NCBI RefSeq assembly: GCF_030929495.1
Contig: NZ_JAVFWN010000004.1
Location: 186,001 to 250,000, forward strand
Direction of reading: 5' to 3'
DNA: 64,000 nucleotides
Source of the DNA: Nocardioides sp. LHD-245
GTDB taxonomy: Bacteria > Actinomycetota > Actinomycetes > Propionibacteriales > Nocardioidaceae
Shown: positions 49,040 to 57,485 of the stretch, piece by piece
Layout of the letters: each line of letters starts with the position of its first letter
How positions within the stretch are numbered: position 1 is the stretch's first letter
Program-made: the position numbers and the translations under genes
The notes under the pieces: generated by a model
Told to the model about the DNA's origin: nothing
Seen by the model: only the letters and a program-made list of their open reading frames with translations
Databases searched by the model: none

Positions 49040-50713
49040 CTATTTCTTCTTGATCTTGACCTTCACCGGTGCGCCGGTGGCGGGGTGGTGAGTGGCATCC
49101 CCCGCATAGGCGGCGATGACGGTCCACTTGCCCTTGGCGCCCTTGATCTTCTTGATCTTGACGGTGGTGGTGCCGTTGACGATCACCCCGGTGACGGTGA
49201 TGGTCCGCTTCTTCTTCTTGCCCTTCTTGAGGACCTTGCCGGTCGCGGTCACGGTGGCCGTGCCGGTCGCGACGGCGCCGCCCTGCACGGTGACGGTGGC
49301 CTGGCCGGCCTTCTTCATGGTGGGGGCCTTGGTGATCTTCAGGCTCACCGACGGTGCGACCTTGCCCGGCGTGGGTGCCGCTGCCACGGTGACAGCGGCC
49401 GAGGTCGAGGTCACCGACGTCTCACCGGCCTTGGTGGCGGTGGAGCGGTAGGTGACCGTGGTGCCGGCCGGGTAGCCCGCCAGAGACAGGGTGCTGGTGG
49501 TGTCACCGATCACCGGGGCCCCGGTGGGCTGGCCGTTGACGAGCCACTGGCTGGTGACCTCGTCAGGGCCGGCAGAGAACGTGCCGGGAGTGCCGGTCAG
49601 CGACCCGGAACCGACCTGGGCGGAGCCGGTGATGATGGGCCGCTCCGCGCGCAGCATCCGGGTCACGATCGCAGCAGAGTTCCCCTCGGCGCCGTAGTGA
49701 CTGAACTGGGCGATCGATTCGCCCGCCAACGACGCCGGCAGGGTTCCCGCCGGGCCGGAGGAGCGGAGCACTCCGTCCTGGTCCTGGACCAGGAAGTGTT
49801 GATCGATTTTCCCGCCGGTGACGGCCACTGCCTTCTTCCCACCCAGATCCGGCGGCGTGCAGATACCTACCGACCCCCATCGCGCGATGCTGCCGTCAGC
49901 CAAGAGCGCGTAGCCGCAGCCCGCGGAGACACTGATGGCCAGCACGTTGTCCGGTACTTGGGTGGCCGGCGGCAGCGCCCAAGAGGGCTGGTCGGCCGTA
50001 GCCCCCCAGCCGACCACGGTGCCGTCGGTGGTCAACGCGTAGGCAGCCCCAGCGTTGGCGGCGAGCTGGGTGGCGCGCAGCCCGTCGGGCACGTCGAGCA
50101 TCCCGTCCTGACCACTGAACCCTGGCCCGCCGGGGTTGCCCCACGCCGTCACCGTTCCGTCGTCCTTCAACGCATACCCGTTGAACTGACCCAAGGCGAG
50201 TTGGACCACGCGGGCCTGGCCGGGCCCGGACGGGCTGGTCAACTCGGCGGGCAGATCGGTGGCATCGCCGTAGCTGGCCGACATGCCCCACACCATCACC
50301 CGACCATCCGCGGTCACCACACCCACGTTGGTGCTGGTCGCGTCCAAGTCCACGACCTTGGCCGCGGCGACGGCAGCCGGGACGACTTGCATCATCCGCT
50401 CATCTTGTCCCCAAGCCACGACCCGGCCGGTCGCGGTCAGCGCTACCGTCACCGTGCGCGATGTCGCGACCTCGCTCAGCGCCACGCCCTGCAGTTCGGC
50501 AGGCAGGCTGGTCTGGCCCTGGGCAGGGCCAGTCTCGTCCCAGCCGATGTAGGCACCCGCCTGGTCCAGGGACACTGGAAGCACCATCGGACCCGGCTCA
50601 CTGGCGCCGGCGCCACTGGCCGGATCGTCGCCGGCCTCGGCCGGAACTGCGGTCAGTCCGAGGCCGACCGCGAGCGCCACCGCCAGTCCTGCCTTCCCCA
50701 GCGAGTTGCGCAT
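49040..50713 (-). CDS. secreted RCC1-like beta-propeller protein with Ig-like C terminus, copy B1
   Basis: The product from ATG 50713 has 557 residues. A signal peptide (AGLAVALAVGLGLTAVPAEA) is followed by RCC1-type blades each ending in an A-W-G motif: GRVVAWGQ, GRVMVWGM, GTVTAWGN, GTVVGWGA, GSIARWGS. An Ig-like repeat comes next (about 335-425), then a lysine-rich Ig-like terminal domain (GKVLKKGKKKKRTITVTG, AAYAGDATHHPATG). RCC1 propellers bind proteins or other ligands; the basic tail may hold the protein at the wall. The upstream ATG 50749 is less likely because it lies 12 codons before the signal peptide. It is homologous in layout to 51960-53561. Confidence 0.8.
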   Translation of the reverse strand: MRNSLGKAGLAVALAVGLGLTAVPAEAGDDPASGAGASEPGPMVLPVSLDQAGAYIGWDETGPAQGQTSLPAELQGVALSEVATSRTVTVALTATGRVVAWGQDERMMQVVPAAVAAAKVVDLDATSTNVGVVTADGRVMVWGMSASYGDATDLPAELTSPSGPGQARVVQLALGQFNGYALKDDGTVTAWGNPGGPGFSGQDGMLDVPDGLRATQLAANAGAAYALTTDGTVVGWGATADQPSWALPPATQVPDNVLAISVSAGCGYALLADGSIARWGSVGICTPPDLGGKKAVAVTGGKIDQHFLVQDQDGVLRSSGPAGTLPASLAGESIAQFSHYGAEGNSAAIVTRMLRAERPIITGSAQVGSGSLTGTPGTFSAGPDEVTSQWLVNGQPTGAPVIGDTTSTLSLAGYPAGTTVTYRSTATKAGETSVTSTSAAVTVAAAPTPGKVAPSVSLKITKAPTMKKAGQATVTVQGGAVATGTATVTATGKVLKKGKKKKRTITVTGVIVNGTTTVKIKKIKGAKGKWTVIAAYAGDATHHPATGAPVKVKIKKK

Positions 50714-51085
50714 GCCCGTCCCACCCACGAACTGTGTCTCACGTCTCATGCTCGCGACTGTGCCCGACCCACCGGTGCTGCTCCACCCCCTTTGCCGCGG
50801 TCCCCCCCCGCGTAGGAGTGATCTTGTGACCCGGATGACAAATCACGCATCGCTGACACCGAGGACCACGACGAGCTGAGTAGCGGGTCCAGCGGAGTGT
50901 CAGGAGCGGCGCCGGCAACTCGCCCGATCAGTCCGGGTGGAGGTTCTTGTCATCCGGGTGAGTAGTTCCCGTGGTTTTCCGTCCTCGAGGCGGGTCGAGA
51001 CCTTGCGGACGGGCGTGTGATGGGAGTCACCATTCGGTGTCGCTCGGCATATATCGGTGCCGGGCATCAATCGAAAGGAATATCG
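50714..51085. promoter_or_regulatory. divergent promoter region between B1 and A2
   Basis: This 372-bp gene-free region separates the two diverging halves of the duplication. From 50926 it repeats the leader of gene A1 (inverted), with the palindrome CACCATTCGGTG and a GGCATATATCGGTGCC stem-loop about 40 bp before the A2 start. No clear -10/-35 pair could be assigned. Confidence 0.4.
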
Positions 51086-51778
51086 ATGTCTACTCGTCTT
51101 CGTCAGGGACTCCTCAAGCCCCTCGCGGTGGTGGCCGCGCTGGCCACAGCCGCTTTGATCGCAGCCCCCGCCCACGCCGCCGGCCCACTGGACGAGGTGT
51201 CGATTGTGGGGGGAGGTAGCTCGGAGGGAGTCACGATCACCGACAAGGGCAATGTCTCGGCCGAGTTCGGGGGCACGACCTACCCCTGCACCAGCGCATC
51301 CGGGTCAGGAACCGCCTATGCGGTCCCGCCCACCTACGCCGGCGAGCCGTACATGATCCTGACCACGGTCAACATCAACGGCTGCAACAGCCCGGCAGGC
51401 ACGATCAACGTCGCCCTCGAGAGTGACTGCGCCATGGTGTTCAAGGCCGACGTCGGCCAGACCGTCAGCAACGGTCTCATCGACCCGAATGTCACCGGCA
51501 CCGTGGAGCTGCTGAGGCCCTCCACCGGCTACACCACCACGTGCAACCTGGTCGCCGCGACCACGCTGTGCACCATGCGGGTCGGCGGGTTCGCCGACAC
51601 GATCTTCGACGAGGACAAGGGCAGCGGCATCCAGAACATCAACGTCGGTGGTACCGGCCTGAGCATCGTCAGCGGCACCGGGCTGTGCGCGTTCGCTACC
51701 GGGCTGCCGATCACCTTCAACCTGGACGCCAACGTCACCCTCGCCAACGCCACCCACAAGATCGACTTCATGGAGTAG
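50926..51778 (+). repeat. right copy of inverted duplication (promoter region plus gene A2)
   Basis: Counterpart of 47994-48864 in the opposite orientation, about 850 bp. Differences are mostly single-base substitutions plus short indels near the mature N terminus (A2 lacks the WIQDASGTK stretch of A1). Confidence 0.8.
51086..51778 (+). CDS. six-cysteine small secreted protein, copy A2 of an inverted duplication
   Basis: The 230-residue paralogue of gene A1 has the same signal peptide (LAVVAALATAALIAAPAHA) and the six cysteines in the same order (TYPCTS, NGCNS, DCAMV, TTCNL, TLCTM, LCAFA). The mature N terminus differs (GPLDEVSIVGGGSSEGV). The ATG is preceded by AAAGGAA. Stop is followed 73 bp later by a hairpin and then propeller gene B2 on the same strand. 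As with A1 no function can be named. Confidence 0.75.
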   Translation: MSTRLRQGLLKPLAVVAALATAALIAAPAHAAGPLDEVSIVGGGSSEGVTITDKGNVSAEFGGTTYPCTSASGSGTAYAVPPTYAGEPYMILTTVNINGCNSPAGTINVALESDCAMVFKADVGQTVSNGLIDPNVTGTVELLRPSTGYTTTCNLVAATTLCTMRVGGFADTIFDEDKGSGIQNINVGGTGLSIVSGTGLCAFATGLPITFNLDANVTLANATHKIDFME

Positions 51779-51851
51779 CCGTCGTCGTGACGGCGCGCCG
51801 TCCCACAACCACACGCACCACCACCTGGTGTCTCGGTTGAGGAAACCCAAC

Positions 51852-51894
51852 CGACTGGTGGGCCCGACAGAACCAACGCCGGGCCCACCAGTCG
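51852..51894 (+). terminator. 15-bp hairpin between A2 and B2
   Basis: CGACTGGTGGGCCCG and CGGGCCCACCAGTCG are perfect complements (51852-51866, 51880-51894). Preceded by TTGAGGAAACCCAACC, the same element as at 48926-48985 in opposite orientation. Confidence 0.7.
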
Positions 51895-51959
51895 CCACCA
51901 AGATGAAAAACACTCCTGCTGAACCCGCATCGCATCACCGACCGACTGGAGCACACCCG

Positions 51960-53561
51960 TTGAGAATCCGTACTTTGATGACTGCCGTGACTGCCGGCGC
52001 TGTGACCTTCGCCTTGGTCGGGACGGCGACCGCCCCGGCGTTCGCCAACCAGCCGATCCCTGACGCCCAGTCCGGTCACCTCGTCACCTGGGGCAGCGGC
52101 AGCGCCTCCGCCGCCACCACGCTGCCTTCCGAACTCGACGGGAAGCGGATCGTGAGCGTCTCGGCCAGTGACAATCCGATCAGCGGCGCGGTCACCGACG
52201 AGGGCGAACTCTTTGTCTGGGGAGGTCCCTCCGGCGGGGTGGTGGCAGGCGCCCCCACCGGCCTGACCGACGCTGCCGCTGTCGCGCTGAGGGCGGCCAA
52301 CGGCGTCGTGCTCCGAGAAGGGGGTGAGGTGGTGGCCTGGGGCGTGGCTCCGGGGATCTCGGCCGTGCCGGAGGGGCTGCGGGCTCAGGCCGTGGCCGTT
52401 GATGTCACCGGCACCGCCTTCGCCGTGACGACCGAGGGAACCTTGGCGCACTGGGGGAGCGCCCCGTTCCTGGTGCCGCCCGACGACCTCACCGACCTGG
52501 TCGACGTCGTGGCCGGCAGGATCCCGGCGGCCCTCGACGCCGACGGCAATGTCATCACCTGGGGCACCGACCTGCTGCCCGGCAGCGTGGTCCCCGCCGA
52601 CATCCAGGGCCACGTCACCCAGATCGCCACCGGCGAATTCACCTACGGCGCGATCCTCGATGACGGCTCGATCCGGTTGTGGGGGTCGGACGTGGACCCC
52701 TCTAAGCCCATCCCGACCGTGCCCGCGAAGCCCGACGGCAAGAAGGTCATCTCTCTCGGGATCGCCAACGGCAACACCGTGGTGGCCGTGACGGAGGACG
52801 GTCAGGTCTATGCATGGGGCTCCAACGCCGATGTGGTCAACGTGGATGCCGTCGCCGGGATCAACGACGGCGAGCCGGTCGCCGCTGTCAGCATCGGTGA
52901 ATACCACGCCGCCGTCATCGTGACCGACTTCCATGCCTCGGCCGCTCCCGTCATCGCCGGCTCGCCGGTGATCGGGCAACAGTTGACGGTCTCCACGCCG
53001 GCAGAGTTCACCCTCGATCCCGACGGTGAGGTCACTGGCCAGTGGCTCAGGACGACGGGCGGCACCACCACGGAGATCGCCGGTGCGACGACTGACACGC
53101 TGACCCTCGACAAGAGTCTCGAGGGCGCGACGATCAGCTACGAGACCACCGCTGAACGCGGCGGCGAGACCGTGGTCACCACGTCCAACACCCTCGGCCC
53201 GGTCACCGCAGCACCCATCGTCAAGGTCGCCAGCACGGTCACCGCCGAGAAGCCGGTGAGCAAGTACAAGGGCAAGAAGTCCGCTGCGAAGAAGGCCAAG
53301 AGGACCAGCTTCTCCGCCGCCATCGCCACCCCGGGTGCCAGCCCGGCGGGCACGGTCACCCTCATCATCGAGGGCAAGGTCAAGAACAAGAAGGGCAAGA
53401 CCAAGAAGGTCTCCAAGCAGGCAACGGCGATCGTCGGTGCCGATGGCGCACTCAAGATCGTGGTCAAGGGCCTCAAGCGGGGCAAGTACACCGCCACCTG
53501 GTCCTACCCGGGCAGTTCCACCACGCTTCCCTCGACCGTTGTGAGGAAGTTCAAGGTCTGA
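51960..53561 (+). CDS. secreted RCC1-like beta-propeller protein with Ig-like C terminus, copy B2
   Basis: The likely start is TTG at 51960 with CTGGAGC eight bases upstream; ATG 51978 is the alternative. The product (533 residues) has a signal peptide (AVTAGAVTFALVGTATAPAFA), then blades with LVTWGSG, LFVWGGP, VVAWGVA, LAHWGSA, VITWGTD, IRLWGSD and VYAWGSN. An Ig-like domain with ITVS-type strands (about 320-415) precedes a Lys-rich terminal Ig-like domain (KYKGKKSAAKKAKRTSFSA, KVKNKKGKTKKVSKQ). It parallels B1 in layout but the blade sequences differ clearly. Pairing with a six-cysteine protein is conserved in both halves of the duplication. Confidence 0.8.
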   Translation: MRIRTLMTAVTAGAVTFALVGTATAPAFANQPIPDAQSGHLVTWGSGSASAATTLPSELDGKRIVSVSASDNPISGAVTDEGELFVWGGPSGGVVAGAPTGLTDAAAVALRAANGVVLREGGEVVAWGVAPGISAVPEGLRAQAVAVDVTGTAFAVTTEGTLAHWGSAPFLVPPDDLTDLVDVVAGRIPAALDADGNVITWGTDLLPGSVVPADIQGHVTQIATGEFTYGAILDDGSIRLWGSDVDPSKPIPTVPAKPDGKKVISLGIANGNTVVAVTEDGQVYAWGSNADVVNVDAVAGINDGEPVAAVSIGEYHAAVIVTDFHASAAPVIAGSPVIGQQLTVSTPAEFTLDPDGEVTGQWLRTTGGTTTEIAGATTDTLTLDKSLEGATISYETTAERGGETVVTTSNTLGPVTAAPIVKVASTVTAEKPVSKYKGKKSAAKKAKRTSFSAAIATPGASPAGTVTLIIEGKVKNKKGKTKKVSKQATAIVGADGALKIVVKGLKRGKYTATWSYPGSSTTLPSTVVRKFKV

Positions 53562-53575
53562 TCTGACTATTTCCC

Positions 53576-53615
53576 GTCGAGGCTGTCGAGATCCCAGGGT
53601 CTCGACAGCCTCGAC
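53576..53615 (+). terminator. 16-bp hairpin after B2
   Basis: GTCGAGGCTGTCGAGA and TCTCGACAGCCTCGAC, perfect, 8-base loop, 14 nt after the stop. Confidence 0.75.
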
Positions 53616-53626
53616 ATTGTCGATGT

Positions 53627-53658
53627 ATCTGCCCGGGCCGCTTGCGGTCCGGGCAGAT
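53627..53658 (+). terminator. second hairpin after B2
   Basis: ATCTGCCCGGGCCGC pairs with GCGGTCCGGGCAGAT with one G-U pair and a 2-base loop, directly after the first hairpin. The gene-free stretch 53562-54031 otherwise holds only a short ATTTTG/CAAAAT stem (53896-53914) and the leader of the PucR-like gene; short open frames there look non-coding. Confidence 0.6.
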
Positions 53659-54031
53659 GTCGTTCGGCATGCACGCAGGCGGTGCGAGCGCGACCGGCGA
53701 CTCCTCGCAGGTTCGGTTCTTGTGCTGTAGGTGAGCAAATCCGGTGTTGCTTGCGAGTGGTCGGCGACCTTGCGTTCTTTGAAGCGTGTCTTGATCCACG
53801 ATCGCTGGGGGTCCTGCTTCTCGGAATCCCTTGGCTGGTCGACTTGGTCCGCTGCCCTCCCTGCGCTCGGGACAGCCGTCGAGCAGATCATCGGAATTTT
53901 GGGGCCGACAAAATCGCGCTATCGCTCCGGGCGCGACGGAACAGACCTACCCTGAGAGGGCGGGTACCTGGGGGACAAGTCCTCGCGGACGCGGGGCGTG
54001 GTGCCCGCGAGCCGGGAGTGAGGAGTCGGGC

Positions 54032-55318
54032 ATGACGGATACGCCGATGCTGTCGCCGGCATCGTCGGAGGAGTCGCCTCGAGAGGCGCTGTCCCGCGTC
54101 GTGCAGATCCTGCGTCCCCAGATGGAGGCGATGGCCGAGCAGATCGTCCGACAGATCCAGGACTCCGTGCCCGAGTATGCCGGGCCTGAGGGCGCGCCAC
54201 GCCACCAGCTCCTCGTCCTCGCAGCACGCACGGCGGCTCGGCACTTCCTCGACGACGCCGAGCAGTTGCCCGGACAGGAGCGTCACGTCGACGAGATGTT
54301 CCGTCGTCTCGGCTACACCCAGGCGCAGCGGGGGCGCAGCCTCGAGTCGCTCGACGCCGCGCTGCGGGCAGCGACCCGGTGGTCCTGGCGCTACCTCGCG
54401 GAGTTCGCCGTCGGTCACGACCTGTCCGGCACGGATCTGCGAGATCTGGCCGGTGCCGTCTTCGACTATCTCGAGCATCTCCGTGACCAACTCGTTGAGG
54501 GCTTCGAGCTGGCACATCGGGTGGGGAAGGTCGGTCACGACGCTGCCCGTGGCCGGTTGTTCGAACGGTTCCTGGCCGACCCGGTGTCCCGGCCCGGTCC
54601 AGGGGTCAGGCTGGGAATCGACCACCAGGACCTGCGGGCGCTGGCCGAGGCCGCGGGATGGTCCATCCCCGAGACCGTCGTGGCGCTGGCGGTCAGCTAC
54701 TTCGGGGAGCCCCCCACTGTGCTCGAATCGCCGACCATGCTCATCCATGTCGAGCCCCGGCGCATGCTCGTCTTGTGCCCACCCGAGGAGCGGGACGAGC
54801 TCGTCGCGCAGATCAGCTCCTCCGGCCCAGGCCTGCGGATCGCGGTGAGCTGGCCAGTACCACCTGGAGAGTCGGGATCGGCGCTGCGCTGGTGCCAACG
54901 TGCCCTCGACCTGGTCCAGCGAGGCATCATCGTGCCGACCCAGGTCGTCGACTGTGCCGAGCACGCGACCCAGCTGTGGCTGCACGCCGAGCCGTCCATG
55001 CGCCAGCACCTGTGCCAGGAACTGCTGCGTCCGCTGCTCGCCGAGGCGCCCAACTCACGATCGATCCTGTCCGAGACTCTCCTGATCTGGGCGGAGACGC
55101 GGGACAGCGCGCCCGCGATCGCGGCTCGGCTCGATGTGCATCCGCAGACGGTCCGCTACCGCTGGAAGCGGATCAACCAGCTGTTCGGGGAGTCCCTGCG
55201 GGACCCCGAGTTCGTCGTCCAGATGACCCTTGCCCTGAAGTCGAGCATCCCCTTGTGGAGAGCCGGCGACCAGAGCGACTTCGACCTGTTCAACGAGCGG
55301 TTGGAGTCGACAGCTTGA
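54032..55318 (+). CDS. PucR/CdaR-type transcriptional regulator
   Basis: The 428-residue protein has an N-terminal helical region with a RsbRD- or GGDEF-like character (LSRVVQILRPQMEAMAEQIVRQI, about 18-40; RHFLDDAEQLPGQERH), a middle domain with FGEPPTVLESPTMLIHVEPR, and the PucR C-terminal HTH (ILSETLLIWAETRDSAPAIAARLDVHPQTVRYRWKRINQLFGE, about 345-390). The HTH form is the HTH_30 type with Gln-Thr-Val-Arg-Tyr-Arg recognition helix. Start ATG 54032 has GAGGAG upstream. It lies just before the Mce operon on the same strand (408-bp gap), which makes it the natural candidate regulator. Confidence 0.88.
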   Translation: MTDTPMLSPASSEESPREALSRVVQILRPQMEAMAEQIVRQIQDSVPEYAGPEGAPRHQLLVLAARTAARHFLDDAEQLPGQERHVDEMFRRLGYTQAQRGRSLESLDAALRAATRWSWRYLAEFAVGHDLSGTDLRDLAGAVFDYLEHLRDQLVEGFELAHRVGKVGHDAARGRLFERFLADPVSRPGPGVRLGIDHQDLRALAEAAGWSIPETVVALAVSYFGEPPTVLESPTMLIHVEPRRMLVLCPPEERDELVAQISSSGPGLRIAVSWPVPPGESGSALRWCQRALDLVQRGIIVPTQVVDCAEHATQLWLHAEPSMRQHLCQELLRPLLAEAPNSRSILSETLLIWAETRDSAPAIAARLDVHPQTVRYRWKRINQLFGESLRDPEFVVQMTLALKSSIPLWRAGDQSDFDLFNERLESTA

Positions 55319-55726
55319 CCTGATGACCGGTGCCGCCGCGTGTCCTGAGCTGCCGGCTCGCGGCGGCCGTGCCATTCGTCTTGTCACCCACCTCACAATT
55401 GTATGGCCATATTTAGATGGGGTGATCGCGGGCCGCTCTGGCGGAAAGGCCCGCGGGGCACGATGTCGAACATGGAGATCAGGCGGCCGCGGGTGACGGA
55501 ATGCCCCGGCGACGGAACCAACGCGTCCTCGCAGTGGACGACGAGACACCGTTTGTTGTCACTCCACTGACAAGGCCCGTCGCCTGCACGTGCGGTCGTC
55601 TGCAATCGCGCCCGTGTGACTGGGCGCACACCTACGCTGCTGGGGACCGCCCCCGGTCACGACAGCCCCACTGACCAGCACGCGTATCCCGCATGTAGGA
55701 AACCGCACAGAATCCAGGAGGACCGC
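55319..55726 (+). promoter_or_regulatory. intergenic region upstream of the Mce operon
   Basis: 408 bp without a gene. It holds TTGTCAC at 55381-55387 and again at 55556-55562. The second is the left arm of TTGTCA-CTCCAC-TGACAA (55556-55573). A palindrome ACAATTGT is at 55395-55402, next to an AT-rich patch (CCATATTTAGATGG). These are the likely operator sites, perhaps for the PucR-like regulator. The AGGAGG of the first Mce gene is at 55716-55721. Confidence 0.4.
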
Positions 55727-57484
55727 GTGGGCGGATCGATCGAAGTCACCGGACTCAGCAAGACCTACGGTCGCCAGAACATCTGGCACGACGTCACGCT
55801 GACCCTGCCGCCCGGCGAGATCACGGCGATGATGGGGCCCTCGGGCACCGGCAAGTCGGTCTTCCTCAAGTCGCTCATCGGGCTGGTGCAGCCCGAGGAG
55901 GGGCAGGTGCTGATCGACGGCGTCGACATGGTGTCGGTGCCGGAGTCGCACAAGCTCGAGCTGCGCAAGAAGTTCGGCATCCTGTTCCAGGACGGCGCGC
56001 TCTTCGGCTCGATGAACGTCTACGACAACGTCGCCTTCCCGCTGCGCGAGCACACCAAGCTCAAGGAGCCGCAGGTGCGCGACGTGGTCATGGAGAAGCT
56101 CGACATGGTCGGGCTGGTCGGTCAGGAGCACAAGCTGCCGGGGGAGATCTCGGGTGGCATGAAGAAGCGGGCCGGCCTGGCCCGCTCCCTGGTCACCGAC
56201 CCGGAGATCATCCTCATCGACGAGCCGGACTCCGGCCTCGACCCGGTGCGCACCTCCAACCTCGCCCAGTTGCTGATCGAGGTCAACGCAGCCACCGACG
56301 CCACCATGCTGGTCGTCACCCACAACATCGAGCTGGCGCGCACGCTGCCCGACAACATCGGCATGCTCTACCGCCGCGAGCTGGTGATGTTCGGGCCGCG
56401 CGAGTCCTTCCTGATCACCGACCACCCGGTCGTCTCGCAGTTCATGAGCGGCGACCCGGACGGGCCGATCGGCATGAGCGAGGAGACCGACCACCGGCGC
56501 TCCGACCTGATCGACATCGGCGGTGGCTACCCCGGTGGCGGGATGATCCCCAGCGGGGCCCGTGCCATCGAGGTCGTGCCCCGTCAGCTCGCGCCCCGCT
56601 CGGGCGCGGCCCGGCCCAGCAGTGAGCGGCACCGGGCCCGGGTGGCCTCCGGCGGCGCGCCTCTGTACGTCGCCGACGACGAGGAGTCTGACCAGGCGCG
56701 TTCCATCGTCCGTCCCAGCCTTCCGATCCGCTCGCTCAACGCGACCGGCAGTCTCTTCGCCCTCGCGCTCGACACGATGCGGGCGCTGTTCCGGCGCCCC
56801 TTCCGGGCGAGTGAGACGCTCGAGCAGTTCTGGTTCGTGGTCAGTGTGTCGTGGGTGCCCGCGATCCTGATCTCGATCCCTCTCGGCGCCGTGATCGCCC
56901 TGCAGTTGGGCACCCTGACCACGCAGCTCGGCGCGCAGTCCTTCACCGGCGCGGCCAGCGTGCTCGCGATCGTCCAACAGGCCGCGCCCATGGTCACCAC
57001 CCTGGTGATCGCCGGCGCCGGAGGTGCCGCGATCTGCGCGGAGCTCGGGTCGCGGACCATCCGCGACGAGATCGCCGCGATGCGGGTGATGGGCCTCAAC
57101 CCCGTCCACCGGCTCGTGGTGCCCCGGGTGCTGGCCTGCGTCGGCGCCGCGGTCCTGCTCAACGGCCTGGTCTCGGTGGTCGGCGTGCTCGGCGGCTACT
57201 TCTTCAACGTCATGCTCCAGGGCGGCACGCCCGGCGCCTATCTGTCGAGCTTCACCGCCCTGGCCCAGATCTCCGACTTGTGGGTCGGCGAGATCAAGGC
57301 CGTGATCTTCGGGTTCATCGCCGCCGTCGTGGCCTGCTACCGCGGACTCAACACCGCGCCCGGCCCCAAGGGCGTCGGCGACTCGGTGAACCAGTCGGTC
57401 GTCGTCACCTTCCTGCTGCTCTTCTTCGTCAACTCCGTCCTCACCGCGCTCTACCTGACGCTGGTGCCCATGAAGGGGGCCTGA
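55727..57484 (+). CDS. fused Mce ATPase (Mkl/MlaF-like) and YrbE permease
   Basis: One uninterrupted 585-residue polypeptide contains two proteins that are normally separate. Residues 1 to about 245 are an ABC ATPase of the MlaF/Mkl type: MGPSGTGKS (Walker A), SGGMKKRAGLARSL (signature), IILIDEPDSGLDP (Walker B), VVTHNIELA (H-loop). After a disordered linker of about 85 residues (GGGYPGGGMIPSGARAIE, then Arg/Ser-rich), residues 335-585 are a YrbE/MlaE permease with about five membrane segments (VPAILISIPLGAVIALQLG, VTTLVIAGAGGAAICAELG). It starts with GTG after AGGAGG. The next gene is the second permease, 1 bp away. It would energise lipid import through the Mce proteins. Confidence 0.9.
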   Translation: MGGSIEVTGLSKTYGRQNIWHDVTLTLPPGEITAMMGPSGTGKSVFLKSLIGLVQPEEGQVLIDGVDMVSVPESHKLELRKKFGILFQDGALFGSMNVYDNVAFPLREHTKLKEPQVRDVVMEKLDMVGLVGQEHKLPGEISGGMKKRAGLARSLVTDPEIILIDEPDSGLDPVRTSNLAQLLIEVNAATDATMLVVTHNIELARTLPDNIGMLYRRELVMFGPRESFLITDHPVVSQFMSGDPDGPIGMSEETDHRRSDLIDIGGGYPGGGMIPSGARAIEVVPRQLAPRSGAARPSSERHRARVASGGAPLYVADDEESDQARSIVRPSLPIRSLNATGSLFALALDTMRALFRRPFRASETLEQFWFVVSVSWVPAILISIPLGAVIALQLGTLTTQLGAQSFTGAASVLAIVQQAAPMVTTLVIAGAGGAAICAELGSRTIRDEIAAMRVMGLNPVHRLVVPRVLACVGAAVLLNGLVSVVGVLGGYFFNVMLQGGTPGAYLSSFTALAQISDLWVGEIKAVIFGFIAAVVACYRGLNTAPGPKGVGDSVNQSVVVTFLLLFFVNSVLTALYLTLVPMKGA

Positions 57485-57485
57485 C

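Noticed and set aside
41324..53700. Genomic island or prophage borders around the accessory region
   Set aside because: I found no integrase, transposase, tRNA or attachment repeats. Codon use stays similar to the flanks, so only a loose accessory label is justified.
51768..53891. Long minus-strand open frame opposite propeller gene B2
   Set aside because: The plus-strand product has a signal peptide, propeller blades and a terminator at the right place. The antisense product is low-complexity.
53682..54035. Short plus-strand open frames between B2 and the PucR-like gene
   Set aside because: They lack ribosome binding sites, have atypical codon use with lower third-position GC, and show no domain or signal.
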